A stretch of DNA of 48,368 nucleotides from Deltaproteobacteria bacterium HGW-Deltaproteobacteria-14 (GTDB taxonomy: Bacteria; Myxococcota_A; UBA9042; PHBI01): assembly GCA_002841945.1 (NCBI GenBank), contig PHBI01000024.1, positions 1 to 48,368 on the forward strand, given 5' to 3'. Position numbers and translations under genes: made by a program. Every line of letters starts with the position of its first letter. Within the stretch, counting starts at the first letter, position 1. The notes below the pieces were generated by a model. It made no database searches. It was not told where the DNA came from and saw nothing but the letters and a program-made list of their open reading frames with translations. Positions 1 through 8,211 of the stretch are shown piece after piece.

Positions 1-1870
1 CCGCCCCGCGCGCCTCCGCGCCGGCGCTGTCGCCGACCTGAAGCCGGGCCAACGCCGCGGCGGCCAGCGTCCGCGCTCGCAGCTCCGGCCATCCCTCGCC
101 GAGCGCCTGCAGCCCCGCCTGCGCGAAGGCCTCACACGCCGTGACCTGCGCCGCGCGCGCCGCGTTGGTCGCCAGGTCGGCCAGGATGCGCCCCTCCCAG
201 TGGGCGCTGCCGAGCCCCCGCGCCCGCTCGAGCGCCTGCTCGAGGGCCTCCCGCGCCTTGTCCGCCGCGCCGGCGTCCATCGCGATCCGCCCGCCGCGCG
301 CCTCGAGCCGCATTAGCGCCTGGTTGGCCCACGCCTCGGCCGCCGCTGGGAGCTGCCCCCGCCGGGCCTGCTGCGCCAGGAAGTCGACGCCCCGCTGCGC
401 CCAGGTCCGCGCCTCTACGAGCGCGCCGCGGCGCCACAGCAGGTCGGCGTACGCTTCGGCGAGTCGCGGCTGCCAGTGGACCGCGACCGCCACCGACCGC
501 CCCTCGACCCCGCCCCGGGCGCCCTCCTCCAGCAGGTCCCCGCGGGTCGCCTCGACGAACGCCCGGGCGTCGTCGAGGCGCGCCCGCGCGCCGTCCCAGT
601 CCCCGCGCCGGGCGAGGACGCAGCCGAGGTAGTAGTCGACCCAGAACGGCGGCGCCCCGTAGTGCTCCAAGAGCACCGCGAGCCACCCCTCGAGCCGCCG
701 CAGATCCCCGACCTCGAGCAGCCGCTCGGCGTGGTGCTCGAGCAGCCCGAGGAGCCGCTCGTGCGCCTCGGCGCGCACCAGGTGATCGAACGCCTCGGAG
801 ATCCCGACCTCGCCGCGCGCGAGCAGCAGCTCGGCCGCGCGACGGTGGGCCTCCCGACAGGCCTCGGGATCCCGCCGCCGAAACCCGTCGGCCAGGGCCG
901 TCCGGCACACGGGGTCGAAGGCCCAACCGTCACCGATCCGCACGATGAGCTGCTTGTCGGCGAGGGTCGCCACCGCGTCCCCGAGCGCCGGCGCGGGCAA
1001 GCGGATGAGCCGCCGCCGCTCCTCCGGTGTCCCTGGCCCCCCCGACCCGAAGAGCGCCACGACGAAGTCCAGGTCGAACTGCTCGAGCAGGGCGGCCACG
1101 CTCGCGAAGTAGCGCACCTCCGGCCGGAGCCCGGCCAGCACGTGCTCGACCGCCTCGCCGATCAGCTCGCCGTCGCCGGCGTTGAGCCGCTCGAGGAGCC
1201 CCTGGGCACCGTCAGGAGCCGCGGCCGCGGCGGCGATGAGAGACACCACCGCCGGCCACCCCCGGGTCTTCTCCCAGACCCGCCGAGACAGCTCCTCGTC
1301 CACCCCGGCGACCCGCGCCGCGAGCACCTCGTGGACCTCCTCCTCGGTCAGCTCGAGCTCCGCGCGCCCGACCTGCGCGCCGGACGGCTCGGCGAACGGC
1401 GGACGCTCCCGCGCCGCCAACACCAGCGAGACCCCCGGCGGCGGAGCCCCGACCAGCCCCGCGACGATCCGGGTCAGCGGCTCCCCGTGGGCCAGCAGGT
1501 GGGCCTCGTCGAGCAGCAGGACCAGCTCCTCGCCGCCCAACACCGTGGCGATCGTGTCACGAAGCCAGCTCTGCTGGTGGGCCTCGCCGGCGCCCGCCAG
1601 CAGCGGACGCACGTCGGCGTGGGGGAGGACGGCGCGCAGGGAGCGGGCGAGGCCGTCGAGGAACAGCCCGAGGTGCCCCTCGCACTGGGCCACCGAGGCC
1701 ACCGCGACAGCGGTCCGCGCGGCGCGGAGGGCGGTCGCGAGCTCGGCGAGCAGCGCGCTCTTGCCGTAGCCCGCGGGGGCGATGATCCAGCTGACGCGCG
1801 CGCCGCTCGCCCGTGGATCGACGCGGGGGACGAGGCGCTTCAGCGTGGGGAAGGTGACAGGGGCAGCCAT
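1..1870 (-). CDS. MalT/LuxR-type signal-transduction ATPase with TPR-like repeats (partial, C-terminus off the left edge)
   Basis: At least 623 codons open from ATG at 1870 to the window edge. Residues 31-38 form a P-loop (APAGYGKS) and a Walker B-like LVLLLDEAH follows about 90 residues later, so this is a STAND-type NTPase. After the NTPase and winged-helix region come helical, Ala/Leu/Arg-rich repeats (residues ~300 on) resembling the TPR-like sensor of MalT. Members of this family usually end in a LuxR-type helix-turn-helix, or begin with a BTAD/DNA-binding domain. No DNA-binding domain is visible here, so the effector part is probably beyond the edge, and a regulatory role is inferred. 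The plus strand carries a long open frame in exact codon register, which is a GC mirror. A plausible promoter lies at 1985-2013, giving a leader of about 110 nt. Confidence 0.85.
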   Translation of the reverse strand, partial: MAAPVTFPTLKRLVPRVDPRASGARVSWIIAPAGYGKSALLAELATALRAARTAVAVASVAQCEGHLGLFLDGLARSLRAVLPHADVRPLLAGAGEAHQQSWLRDTIATVLGGEELVLLLDEAHLLAHGEPLTRIVAGLVGAPPPGVSLVLAARERPPFAEPSGAQVGRAELELTEEEVHEVLAARVAGVDEELSRRVWEKTRGWPAVVSLIAAAAAAPDGAQGLLERLNAGDGELIGEAVEHVLAGLRPEVRYFASVAALLEQFDLDFVVALFGSGGPGTPEERRRLIRLPAPALGDAVATLADKQLIVRIGDGWAFDPVCRTALADGFRRRDPEACREAHRRAAELLLARGEVGISEAFDHLVRAEAHERLLGLLEHHAERLLEVGDLRRLEGWLAVLLEHYGAPPFWVDYYLGCVLARRGDWDGARARLDDARAFVEATRGDLLEEGARGGVEGRSVAVAVHWQPRLAEAYADLLWRRGALVEARTWAQRGVDFLAQQARRGQLPAAAEAWANQALMRLEARGGRIAMDAGAADKAREALEQALERARGLGSAHWEGRILADLATNAARAAQVTACEAFAQAGLQALGEGWPELRARTLAAAALARLQVGDSAGAEARGA

Positions 1871-1984
1871 CGACGATCGTGTCCTCTGCGGCACGGGTGG
1901 CCGCACGCGGCCGAACACGGAGGCCCGACCGACGACGAAACTCGAGTCTCCGGCGCCACGTCGGACAAGAAACCCGCACCGGCG

Positions 1985-2013
1985 ACACTAGCCTCTGACC
2001 GCCAGGTCCACAA
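1985..2013 (-). promoter_or_regulatory. Candidate sigma-70 promoter of the MalT/LuxR-type ATPase gene
   Basis: On the minus strand TTGTGG (2013-2008) and TAGTGT (1990-1985) are separated by exactly 17 bp. The match to TTGACA/TATAAT is partial (3 of 6 at each box), which is usual for GC-rich genomes. Placement upstream of the ATG at 1870 supports the call; there is no experimental evidence. Confidence 0.4.
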
Positions 2014-2053
2014 CGGTTACAAAGCCGTTACCGGCCCCTCGCGTTTGTAACCG
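2014..2053. repeat. 10-bp perfect inverted repeat abutting the -35 box
   Basis: CGGTTACAAA at 2014-2023 is matched by TTTGTAACCG at 2044-2053 with a 20-bp spacer. The spacer contains a related GTTACCGG half-motif at 2027-2034. It lies directly upstream of the candidate promoter of the ATPase gene and also just after the stop of the lipoprotein gene at 2064. It could be an operator or a stem-loop at the lipoprotein mRNA end; it has no T-tract, which disfavours a classical terminator. Confidence 0.5.
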
Positions 2054-2063
2054 AAGGGGGCGA

Positions 2064-3752
2064 TCACCAAGCGCAGCTCACGGAGATGTCGAAGACGCCG
2101 CCGTTGCTCGCCCCGTCGATGACGAAGAAGTAGTCGGTGCCGGCGACGGCGGTGAAGGTGACGGTGTGCGGCGCGGTCGCGATGCAGCTGGCCCCGGCGC
2201 ACCCCTGCCCCTCGTCGGCGAGCACGTAGAGCGTCAGGGCGACCGCGCCGCCCCAGGCGATGTTGACCGTCACCGTGCCGGTGCCCGGCGCGTGGAAGGG
2301 GTAGATGACCTCTTTGCCCGGCGACGCCGGCGCCCCCGGGCAGCCGTAGTAGTGGCTCATGTGGGAGTAGCCGCCCCCGTTGCCGATCGCCCCCTGCCAG
2401 AAGCTGCAGTGGGTGGTGAGCCCGTTGATCTGCACACAGGGCTCGAGGCAGCTCGGCTCTGCGGCGCAGTCGGGGTCCGCGCAGTCGCTGAGGAGGTCGC
2501 CGTCGTTGTCGGCGCCGTCGAAGCAGTCCTCCGGGGTCGCCACGAAGCACGCCGGTGAGGCGGCGCAGTCCCCGTCCGCGCAGTCGGTCTTGCCGTCCTT
2601 GTCGTCGTCGATCGCGTTGGTGCAGGAGATCTCGGTCGTCGGGTTGACCTGGCACGCGGGATCGCTCGCGCAGTTCGGGTCGGCGCAGTCGGTCTGCCCG
2701 TCGCCGTCGTCGTCGAGCCCGTCCCCGCAGCGGTCCTCGACCGTCACGCCGCAATCGGCGGTCAGCGTCACCGGCCAGCCGCCGAAGGTGTGCTCCACCA
2801 CCACCGCCAGCGGCGTCTGCCCGGGGACGTCGAGCAGCACCGTGCCGCCCGCGTTGCCGGCGAGACACCCGTCCGGCGCGCAGTCCCCGCCGCCGAGCGG
2901 CACCACCCACACCCCGCCGAGCCCCGCCGCCGCCGCCGCGGTGAAGCGCACGCGCTGGGCGCTCGGCAGCGAGAAGGTGAACACGCGCTCGGGCCCGGTG
3001 TTGGACGCCCCGGCGCCGCCGCAGGTGTAGCCGTCGAGGACGTCGGTCTCGCCTGGGTCGCCGGTGGTGTAGGTCACCGGGGTGCCGCACGCGAGCGCCC
3101 CGACCGGGACGCAGGTGCAGCTGTCGCTGGTGACGCACTCCCCCGTCGCCGGGTCGCAGGTCGCGGTCGTACACGGGTCCCCGTCGTCGGGGCAGGTCAC
3201 CACGGTCGCGGGATCCACCACGCACTGGTAGTCGACGCAGCCGATCTTGCCGGCGCACTTGTCCCCCGGCGCCACCACGCCGGCGCAGTCGGCGACGGTG
3301 AGGCAAGGCCGCGCCTCGACCGTGTCCACAGCGGTGTCCTCGGCGGTGTCGACCGGGGTCACGGTGTCCGGCGGACCAACGCTGTCGCCGACGACGGTCG
3401 CGGTGTCCGCCGGCGCGGTGTCGGCGGGCTCGCTCGTGTCGTCGGGAGCGACGCCGTCCGGCGTGACGCTGGTGTCCTCCGGCGCCACCGTGTCCACGAG
3501 GGCGCCGGTGTCCGCGGGCGGCGCGGCGTCGAGGGCGCCGCCCTCGAAGCAGCCGCTCGCCCCGATCAGCGCGAGCGCCGCCAGGGCGTTGATCCAGGGC
3601 CGCGCCAGCTCGGCCCTGGGCCGATGTCCCAGGGCGCGCAGCGGCGGGTTCAGTGTCGCCGCGGCCCCGATCAGAGCGCGGCGAAGCGAGCTTTGATCGC
3701 GGTGTCCTGCGACATCGAGGGGGAACGGGGTGTGGGATCTACTGCGCTTCAC
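2064..3752 (-). CDS. Secreted lipoprotein with Asp/Thr-rich stalk and three Cys/Asp calcium-binding-like repeats
   Basis: About 562 aa if the GTG at 3752 is the start. No clear Shine-Dalgarno is seen and the first ~50 residues look unlike a signal peptide, so the true start may be nearer the hydrophobic segment. That segment (ALAALALIGASGC) ends in a lipobox. A stalk of repeated ADT/VDT units follows, then Cys-rich modules, then three repeats of the pattern C-x-D-x(2)-D-D/N-D-G-D-x(3)-D-C-A-D-x-D/N-C-A. These resemble thrombospondin type-3/MopE-like metal-binding repeats. The last ~140 residues look like a beta-rich domain. Probably surface-exposed; function unknown. It is divergent from the SDR gene at 3836. 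Confidence 0.8.
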   Translation of the reverse strand: MKRSRSHTPFPLDVAGHRDQSSLRRALIGAAATLNPPLRALGHRPRAELARPWINALAALALIGASGCFEGGALDAAPPADTGALVDTVAPEDTSVTPDGVAPDDTSEPADTAPADTATVVGDSVGPPDTVTPVDTAEDTAVDTVEARPCLTVADCAGVVAPGDKCAGKIGCVDYQCVVDPATVVTCPDDGDPCTTATCDPATGECVTSDSCTCVPVGALACGTPVTYTTGDPGETDVLDGYTCGGAGASNTGPERVFTFSLPSAQRVRFTAAAAAGLGGVWVVPLGGGDCAPDGCLAGNAGGTVLLDVPGQTPLAVVVEHTFGGWPVTLTADCGVTVEDRCGDGLDDDGDGQTDCADPNCASDPACQVNPTTEISCTNAIDDDKDGKTDCADGDCAASPACFVATPEDCFDGADNDGDLLSDCADPDCAAEPSCLEPCVQINGLTTHCSFWQGAIGNGGGYSHMSHYYGCPGAPASPGKEVIYPFHAPGTGTVTVNIAWGGAVALTLYVLADEGQGCAGASCIATAPHTVTFTAVAGTDYFFVIDGASNGGVFDISVSCAW

Positions 3753-3835
3753 AGGGACGGAACGTTAGCGACAACCGACGTCCGGGTCACGCCCGACGTG
3801 GATCCGACGTCGCGTGTCGGCGATGATGCCGACAG

Positions 3836-4720
3836 ATGAGCACTACCCACGTCCCATCGCGCGGCGGCCGCACCGTCCTCATCACCGACGCCCGCGACGG
3901 CCTCGGCCGGGCGACGGCGTTGCTCCTCGCCGACGCCGGCGACTGCGTGCTCGCGTGCGGGCCCGACCTCGGCGGGATGGAGGACATGCCCCGCGAGACG
4001 ATGCAGGGCGGCGTGATCGAGCTGTGCCCGCTCGCCCTCGGCGACCCGGCGTCGTGCGACGCGGCGCTGGCGCGGATGGGTGCCCTCTTTGGCCGCCTCG
4101 ACGCGATCGTGCACACCGGGATCGCGACCCACTTCGGGCCGGTCGAGGAGCTCGACGACGCCACCATCGCCCGGGTCTTCGCGGCCAACTTCTTCGGTCC
4201 GCTCACGCTGATCCGCCGCGCGGCCCCGGCGCTCCGCGAGCGCCGGGCGGGGACGGTCCTGTGCGTGTCGAGCGCCGCCGGCCGGGTCGCCCTGCCGCTG
4301 TCGGCGATGCTCTCGGCCAGCCACCACGCCCTCGAGGCGCTGTGCGACGCGCTGCGGCTCGAGCTGCGGCCCTTCGGGGTCGACGTCGTCCTCGTCGAGA
4401 CCGGGCTCGTCCGCCGCGGCGTCGTCGCCGACACCGCCGATCGCATCGAGCAGGCGCTCTCCGGGGTCGGCGCCCAGAGCCCCTACGCCCAGGTCGCCCA
4501 CGCCCTCGGCGCCGTGATCCGCGACCTCGAGCAGACCGCCGCGACCCCGCGGGACGTCGCCGAGGTCATCCACCGCGCCCTGACCTCCCCGCACCCGCGC
4601 CCCCGCTACGCGGTCACCAAGCGCACCGCGGCGTGGCTGTGGGCGAGGAAGCTGCTGCCCGATCGCGTCCTCGACGGCCGCCTCGCCAAGGCGATGGGCC
4701 TCAAGGCGCCCTCGGACTGA
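3836..4720 (+). CDS. Short-chain dehydrogenase/reductase (SDR) fold protein with degenerate active site
   Basis: 294 aa with the classical SDR layout. Beta-1 is followed by TDARDGLG (17-24), where active members have TGxxxGIG. Asn118 and the strand before the active site (VLCVSSAAG, Ser145/146) are conserved. The catalytic YxxxK, expected in a YSASK context, reads L159-S-A-S-H163, so Tyr and Lys are both lost (CTC and CAC codons). The downstream helix (ALEALCDALRLELRPFG) is typical. Without Tyr/Lys a standard NAD(P)-dependent reduction is unlikely, so it may be a binding or regulatory pseudoenzyme. The frame is intact, so it is not a simple pseudogene. It is divergent from 2064-3752 and convergent with 4734-6197, with a 13-bp gap. 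Confidence 0.85.
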   Translation: MSTTHVPSRGGRTVLITDARDGLGRATALLLADAGDCVLACGPDLGGMEDMPRETMQGGVIELCPLALGDPASCDAALARMGALFGRLDAIVHTGIATHFGPVEELDDATIARVFAANFFGPLTLIRRAAPALRERRAGTVLCVSSAAGRVALPLSAMLSASHHALEALCDALRLELRPFGVDVVLVETGLVRRGVVADTADRIEQALSGVGAQSPYAQVAHALGAVIRDLEQTAATPRDVAEVIHRALTSPHPRPRYAVTKRTAAWLWARKLLPDRVLDGRLAKAMGLKAPSD

Positions 4721-4733
4721 GGCCGGTGCGCCC

Positions 4734-6197
4734 TCAGGGCGCGCAGACCTTGCGCACGCTGCCCGCGATCGCGGCACAGCCGAAGCCGCTCGGGCAGTCC
4801 GCGGCCGACAGGCACGCCGGGTAGCAGGTCGCCGAGGCGCCGTTCACGCAGCTCCCCGGGAACGGGCAGTAGCCGTCGCCGACGCACGGCACGGTGCAGG
4901 TCCCGGCCCCGCCGCTCGCCGGCTTCAGGCAGCTCCCCGAGTGGCAGTCCCCGGCGCTCACGCAGGGCGTGGCGAAGCCCCGCGGCCGCTCGCGCCGGCA
5001 CACGTAGCGCTCGAGCGCCCCGTCCGACAGCGGGATCCCGAAGTCGCACGCGAGGCCGTCGACACCGTCGCACTCGTGGCCGCCGAACGAGCACTCGGCG
5101 CGACAGGCCCAGGACGCCTGTTCGCCGCCGTCCGCGATACAGAACGAGCCGTCCGGGCAGCTCGCCGCCCCCGGCCCGCACGGGCGCGTGCAGACGCCGA
5201 GGCGGCTGTTGGCGCTCACGAGGCACGACTCGGCCCCGTTGCAGTCGGTCGCGACCGACGCCACGAAGCACGGCCCACCGGTCTGCCCGCAGCGGCCGTC
5301 GCCGAGGATCTCGCAGGTCCCGCTCGCGCACTCGAAGTCGCTCAAGCACGCCGCCCCGATCGGCCCCTCGGCGACCCCGGAGATGCACACCGACGCCGTC
5401 CCGCCGCCGACCGCCTCGAGCACACCGCAGCGGCGCTCACCGCCGAGCGAGCTGCCGCAGTCGGCGTCCACCACGCACCCGCGCAGGCAGGTCGGCTCGC
5501 CGTCGACCGGCACGCAGTCGGCTCCCGCCGGGCAGGTCCCGGCGCTGCACCCGATGACCGCGCAGTAGCCTCCGGGAAACGAGGTCAGGCAGGCGGCGGC
5601 GCCGGCGCAGTCGGTCGCGTCGGCGCAGGGGGCGCCCGCGCCGCCCGCGTCTGCGTCGACCCCGACGCACAGCGCCCGCACCGGGCCGTCCTCGCCGTCG
5701 CGGAGGCGCTTGCATGCCTGCTCCCCCGAGCGGCAGTCGCCGTCCGTGTCACAGTCCGCGAGGCACACGTGGTTGCCACCGGCGACCGCGAGGCAGCTCG
5801 CGCCGGCCGGGCAGCCGCCGCTGTCGCACGCGAGGGTCGAGCAGTAGCCGCCGCGCCAGTCGAGGCAGGTCCCGCCTGCGCAGTCCGCGTTCTTGACGCA
5901 CGCCGCGCCGGTCTCCCCCGGCGTCGCGGCCGCGTCCCCGGTGTCCACCGGCCCGCCGGTGTCCGCCGGAGGGGTCGTGTCCGCGGGCGCCGTGTCCGCG
6001 GGTGTCGTGTCGAGGGGCGGAGCGGTGTCCTCGGGGGTCGCCGTGTCCGCGACCGCCGTGTCGTCGCCGCCGATGGGCACGCACTCAGCGCCCTGGGGCA
6101 GCGTCCCGAGGGGGCAGTTGACGAGCTTGACCGAGTCGCCACACCCCACGAGGGGGACGAGCGTCAGGGCGACCAGTGCCGACAGGGGTGCGCGCAT
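4734..6197 (-). CDS. Cysteine-rich repeat lipoprotein with Asp/Thr-rich stalk
   Basis: 487 aa. A signal peptide ends in the lipobox LVPLVGC at residue ~19. Residues ~45-85 are a low-complexity ADT/PADT stalk. The rest is built of about four related Cys-rich modules of the form C-x(4)-DC-A-x-G-x-C ... C-PAG-x-x-C, ending in CPSGFGC...KVC. The many paired cysteines imply oxidative folding outside the cytoplasm, probably at the outer membrane surface. The module also occurs once at the N-terminus of the lipoprotein at 6287. No enzymatic motif is seen and the function is unknown. Confidence 0.8.
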   Translation of the reverse strand: MRAPLSALVALTLVPLVGCGDSVKLVNCPLGTLPQGAECVPIGGDDTAVADTATPEDTAPPLDTTPADTAPADTTPPADTGGPVDTGDAAATPGETGAACVKNADCAGGTCLDWRGGYCSTLACDSGGCPAGASCLAVAGGNHVCLADCDTDGDCRSGEQACKRLRDGEDGPVRALCVGVDADAGGAGAPCADATDCAGAAACLTSFPGGYCAVIGCSAGTCPAGADCVPVDGEPTCLRGCVVDADCGSSLGGERRCGVLEAVGGGTASVCISGVAEGPIGAACLSDFECASGTCEILGDGRCGQTGGPCFVASVATDCNGAESCLVSANSRLGVCTRPCGPGAASCPDGSFCIADGGEQASWACRAECSFGGHECDGVDGLACDFGIPLSDGALERYVCRRERPRGFATPCVSAGDCHSGSCLKPASGGAGTCTVPCVGDGYCPFPGSCVNGASATCYPACLSAADCPSGFGCAAIAGSVRKVCAP

Positions 6198-6273
6198 GAC
6201 CGGAGCCTACCGGCGTCGGCAGCGCACAACAACCCGCGCGCCGGGTGCGGTCGCCACGAGCCAGCGCGGCCGC

Positions 6274-6279
6274 TATCAT
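6274..6279 (+). promoter_or_regulatory. Possible -10 box for a leaderless mRNA
   Basis: TATCAT lies 7 bp upstream of the ATG at 6287, which would put the transcription start at or next to the start codon. No convincing -35 box or Shine-Dalgarno is visible. Weak evidence. Confidence 0.25.
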
Positions 6280-6286
6280 CCGGCGC

Positions 6287-7102
6287 ATGAAGCACTCCGC
6301 CAGGTCACCCCAGCTCGCCGCCGCCGTCGCGCTCGCCCTGACCGCGTGCGGCGGATCCGGCTCCGGTGGCGCCGACGCCGCCGGCGACGCCGCGAAGGCC
6401 GCCCTCGGCGGCGCCTGCCGCACGAGCGCCGACTGCCTGGCCGGCGTCTGCCTCGAGAGCGAGTACGGCACGCCGTTTTGCACCCGCCCCTGCGACAGCG
6501 CCTGGGAGGCGTGCCCGGCGGGCGAAGACGCCGCGGAGGGCGAGGCGCTGTGCGTCAGCTACGACGTCCTCCCGAACCCGTCGGTCGGCCCGTTCATCGG
6601 CGACCTGACGCAGTTCTGCCTGCCCTACTGCGTCAGCGTCCTCGACTGCCGCGCCAACAACCCCGGCTGGGACGCCTGTGACGTGCCGAGGTACCTCGGG
6701 GACCCGGTCAAGCCGTCGCTCGGCGGCGTCAAGGTCTGCGCCTCCCCGGCCTACCAGGGCAAAGAGCCCGTGGATCCGGCGCTGTGCGACTGGGACAAGA
6801 CGGTCGCCGGCCGCTTCGCCAACGAGGCGAACCTGTGCCGCAGCTACTGCGCCTATCTCGACCGCTGTAAGGAGCTCCCCGCCGGGTCGGACACCGACTG
6901 CTGCGCCTGGGGCTGCTACAACCGGGTTGTCATCGAGGACGAGGTCCAGGACGGCTGGCACGACGCCATCAAGTGCTACATCGAGACCTCGGCCGCCTAC
7001 CCCGACACGGGCCCCATCAACGCCTGCACCGAGCCCCCTAAGGAGTGCGGCGGCGTCCCCGAGGACCCCACGCCGCCATCGGCCCGCCCGGGGGGGAACT
7101 GA
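6287..7102 (+). CDS. Cysteine-rich lipoprotein
   Basis: 271 aa from ATG 6287, chosen because the signal peptide (SARSPQLAAAVALALTACGG) begins here and the lipobox LTAC follows at residue ~20. A short Gly/Ala linker leads to a C-x(4)-DC-x(3)-C module shared with the 4734-6197 lipoprotein, then a longer region with paired cysteines (CRSYCAYLDRC, DCCAWGCYN). Divergent from 4734-6197 with an 89-bp gap, and followed by a decayed cytochrome gene. Envelope location is inferred from the lipobox; function unknown. Confidence 0.75.
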   Translation: MKHSARSPQLAAAVALALTACGGSGSGGADAAGDAAKAALGGACRTSADCLAGVCLESEYGTPFCTRPCDSAWEACPAGEDAAEGEALCVSYDVLPNPSVGPFIGDLTQFCLPYCVSVLDCRANNPGWDACDVPRYLGDPVKPSLGGVKVCASPAYQGKEPVDPALCDWDKTVAGRFANEANLCRSYCAYLDRCKELPAGSDTDCCAWGCYNRVVIEDEVQDGWHDAIKCYIETSAAYPDTGPINACTEPPKECGGVPEDPTPPSARPGGN

Positions 7103-7149
7103 ACCGGCGGCGCGCGCACATGGACGGGCCGCCGCAGCCCCCCAGCTTC

Positions 7150-7675
7150 ACCACCAGCGCCCCGGCCTCCACACCCGGCGGGGCGCACCCGAGGAGGTCG
7201 CCACCGAGGAGCGTCTGCGGGCGTTTTTGGCCGATCCCGGGGGCGAGCGCTCCTTCGGCCGCACGCCGCTGGCCGAGGCGATGGGCCGGTCGAGCTCGAC
7301 GGGGCCGATCTCGACGCGCTGGCCGCGTGGCTGCGCTCCCAGGGCCGCGCCAGCGACGCCCCCGCCGAGGTCGTGGCCAGCGGCGCCAAGCTGTTCCGAC
7401 AGCGCTGCTCGGACAGCCACAGCGCGCCCGGGCGCTCGCTCTTCGACGAGGACCGCTGCGACCTGCGGGCGACCGGCCCGGACCTCGCGGGCTACGGCAG
7501 CCTCGAGTGGGTCCGCACCCTCGTCCGCGACGCCATGCACCCGACGGCCTTCGGCGCCGCGCTCACCGATGAGCAGCGCAAGGCCGGCATGCCCCCCTAC
7601 CCCGACCTCACCGACGACGAGCCCTCGCTGCTGGTCCGCTAGCTCCTCGCCGGCGGCCCAGGCGCCAAGCGGTGA
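7150..7675 (+). pseudogene. Decayed c-type cytochrome gene (frameshift, lost heme cysteine, nonsense codon)
   Basis: From about 7191 frame 3 encodes EEVATEERLRAFLADPG...FGRTPLAEAMG; around 7287-7289 the similarity moves to frame 2 (VELDGADLDALAAWLRSQG), implying a one-base loss. It continues with SGAKLFRQRCSDSH at 7379-7420, where a cytochrome c would have CxxCH. Here the second Cys codon is AGC (7415-7417), one base from TGC. After GPDLAGYGSLEW... and DEQRKAGMPPYPDLTDDE the frame hits TAG at 7640-7642, and sense resumes with LLAGGPGAKR up to TGA at 7673-7675. The parent was probably a two-domain cytochrome c of the bc1-linked type. Three independent lesions make assembly error alone unlikely. 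Confidence 0.75.
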
Positions 7676-7776
7676 GGAGATTGGCCGAGCGGCAGAAGCC
7701 TCGGCGGAAGCGGCCCACGTGAGCGCGAGAGGCGCTCACCTCGTTCCGGTCCCCACCGCGTGCCTGCGCGACACCC

Positions 7777-7966
7777 GATCGTCGGCGCAAGCCGACGATC
7801 ACACAGCCCCCGCGCCAGCCGGGGCGCCGAAGGCGGCGGGGGAAAGCGAGCGCAGGGCCGCCTGGAACGTCTCGCGCAGCGGGTTCCCGCCGCGGGGCGA
7901 GCTCGCGAGCTCCGCGGTGGGATGCGCGAGGCGTTCCACCGAGGCGGCCCGTAGCGAGCGCATTAA
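7777..7966 (-). repeat. Dispersed hairpin-rich repeat, copy 1
   Basis: Read on the minus strand from 7966, this segment aligns with 11604-11784 on the plus strand. Shared blocks include a 30-bp identical stretch beginning TAATGCGCTCGCTACGG (copy 2 has one extra A), then GGCGGGAACCC, GAGACGTTCCAGGCG and CCTGCGCTCGCTT. Between the blocks the sequence differs but hairpins are kept. The terminal hairpin is perfect: GATCGTCGGC (7777-7786), GCAA loop, GCCGACGATC (7791-7800). It lies in non-coding DNA downstream of the cytochrome remnant. It resembles a REP/BIME-like mobile or structural element; no transposase is seen nearby. Confidence 0.8.
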
Positions 7967-7970
7967 AATA

Positions 7971-8014
7971 GGGACGATGATGTAGGCGCTTGCCGGGCGG
8001 TACACCATCGTCCC
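7971..8014. repeat. 14-bp imperfect inverted repeat flanking the dispersed repeat
   Basis: GGGACGATGATGTA (7971-7984) and TACACCATCGTCCC (8001-8014) pair at 13 of 14 positions, the exception being a possible G-U. The spacer is 16 bp. A/T tracts sit on both sides (7962-7970 and 8016-8022), so on the minus strand it resembles an intrinsic terminator. No minus-strand gene feeds into it, so it may instead be part of the mobile or structural repeat. Copy 2 at 11604 lacks this flanking hairpin. Confidence 0.55.
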
Positions 8015-8038
8015 CAAAAAAAGCATCAGGAGGAACTC

Positions 8039-8152
8039 ATGAAGACCAGCCGGGGCCCAGGTCGGGCTCGAGTGCCGCGCTTCACCCTCTATGGGAATGC
8101 CAGGACCGTGCCAACCGGCCGCGCCGCGCTTGCCAAACCGCCAACACATTGA
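8039..8152 (+). CDS. Possible small basic protein with a strong ribosome binding site
   Basis: A 37-codon ORF (ATG 8039, TGA 8150) preceded by AGGAGGAA, one of the best Shine-Dalgarno sequences in the window, at about 5 bp spacing. The product would be Arg/Pro-rich (begins MKTSRGPGRARVPRF) with no recognised motif. It could equally be a decayed gene start or a leader peptide before the murein endopeptidase gene. No codon evidence beyond the SD supports it. Confidence 0.3.
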   Translation: MKTSRGPGRARVPRFTLYGNARTVPTGRAALAKPPTH

Positions 8153-8211
8153 TCTTGATAGAGACTTTCGCGCCGCCGGGCACGACGCCCGCGGCCCCAG
8201 ACGAGCCCGCC

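Noticed and set aside
476..2050. A plus-strand open frame of 524 codons opposite the MalT/LuxR-type ATPase gene
   Set aside because: It is in exact codon register with the minus gene, is Pro/Arg/Glu-rich with no motif, and arises from G/C-rich third positions.
3300..3540. GGTGTC-type tandem pattern on the plus strand (also around 5940-6070 and 12660-12790), looking like a satellite or CRISPR
   Set aside because: The spacing is irregular and it is the antisense of Asp/Thr-rich stalk codons in lipoprotein genes; no constant repeats or spacers.
7640..7642. TAG in the cytochrome remnant as a recoded (pyrrolysine) codon
   Set aside because: The same gene also has a frameshift and a lost heme Cys, so decay is the simpler reading.
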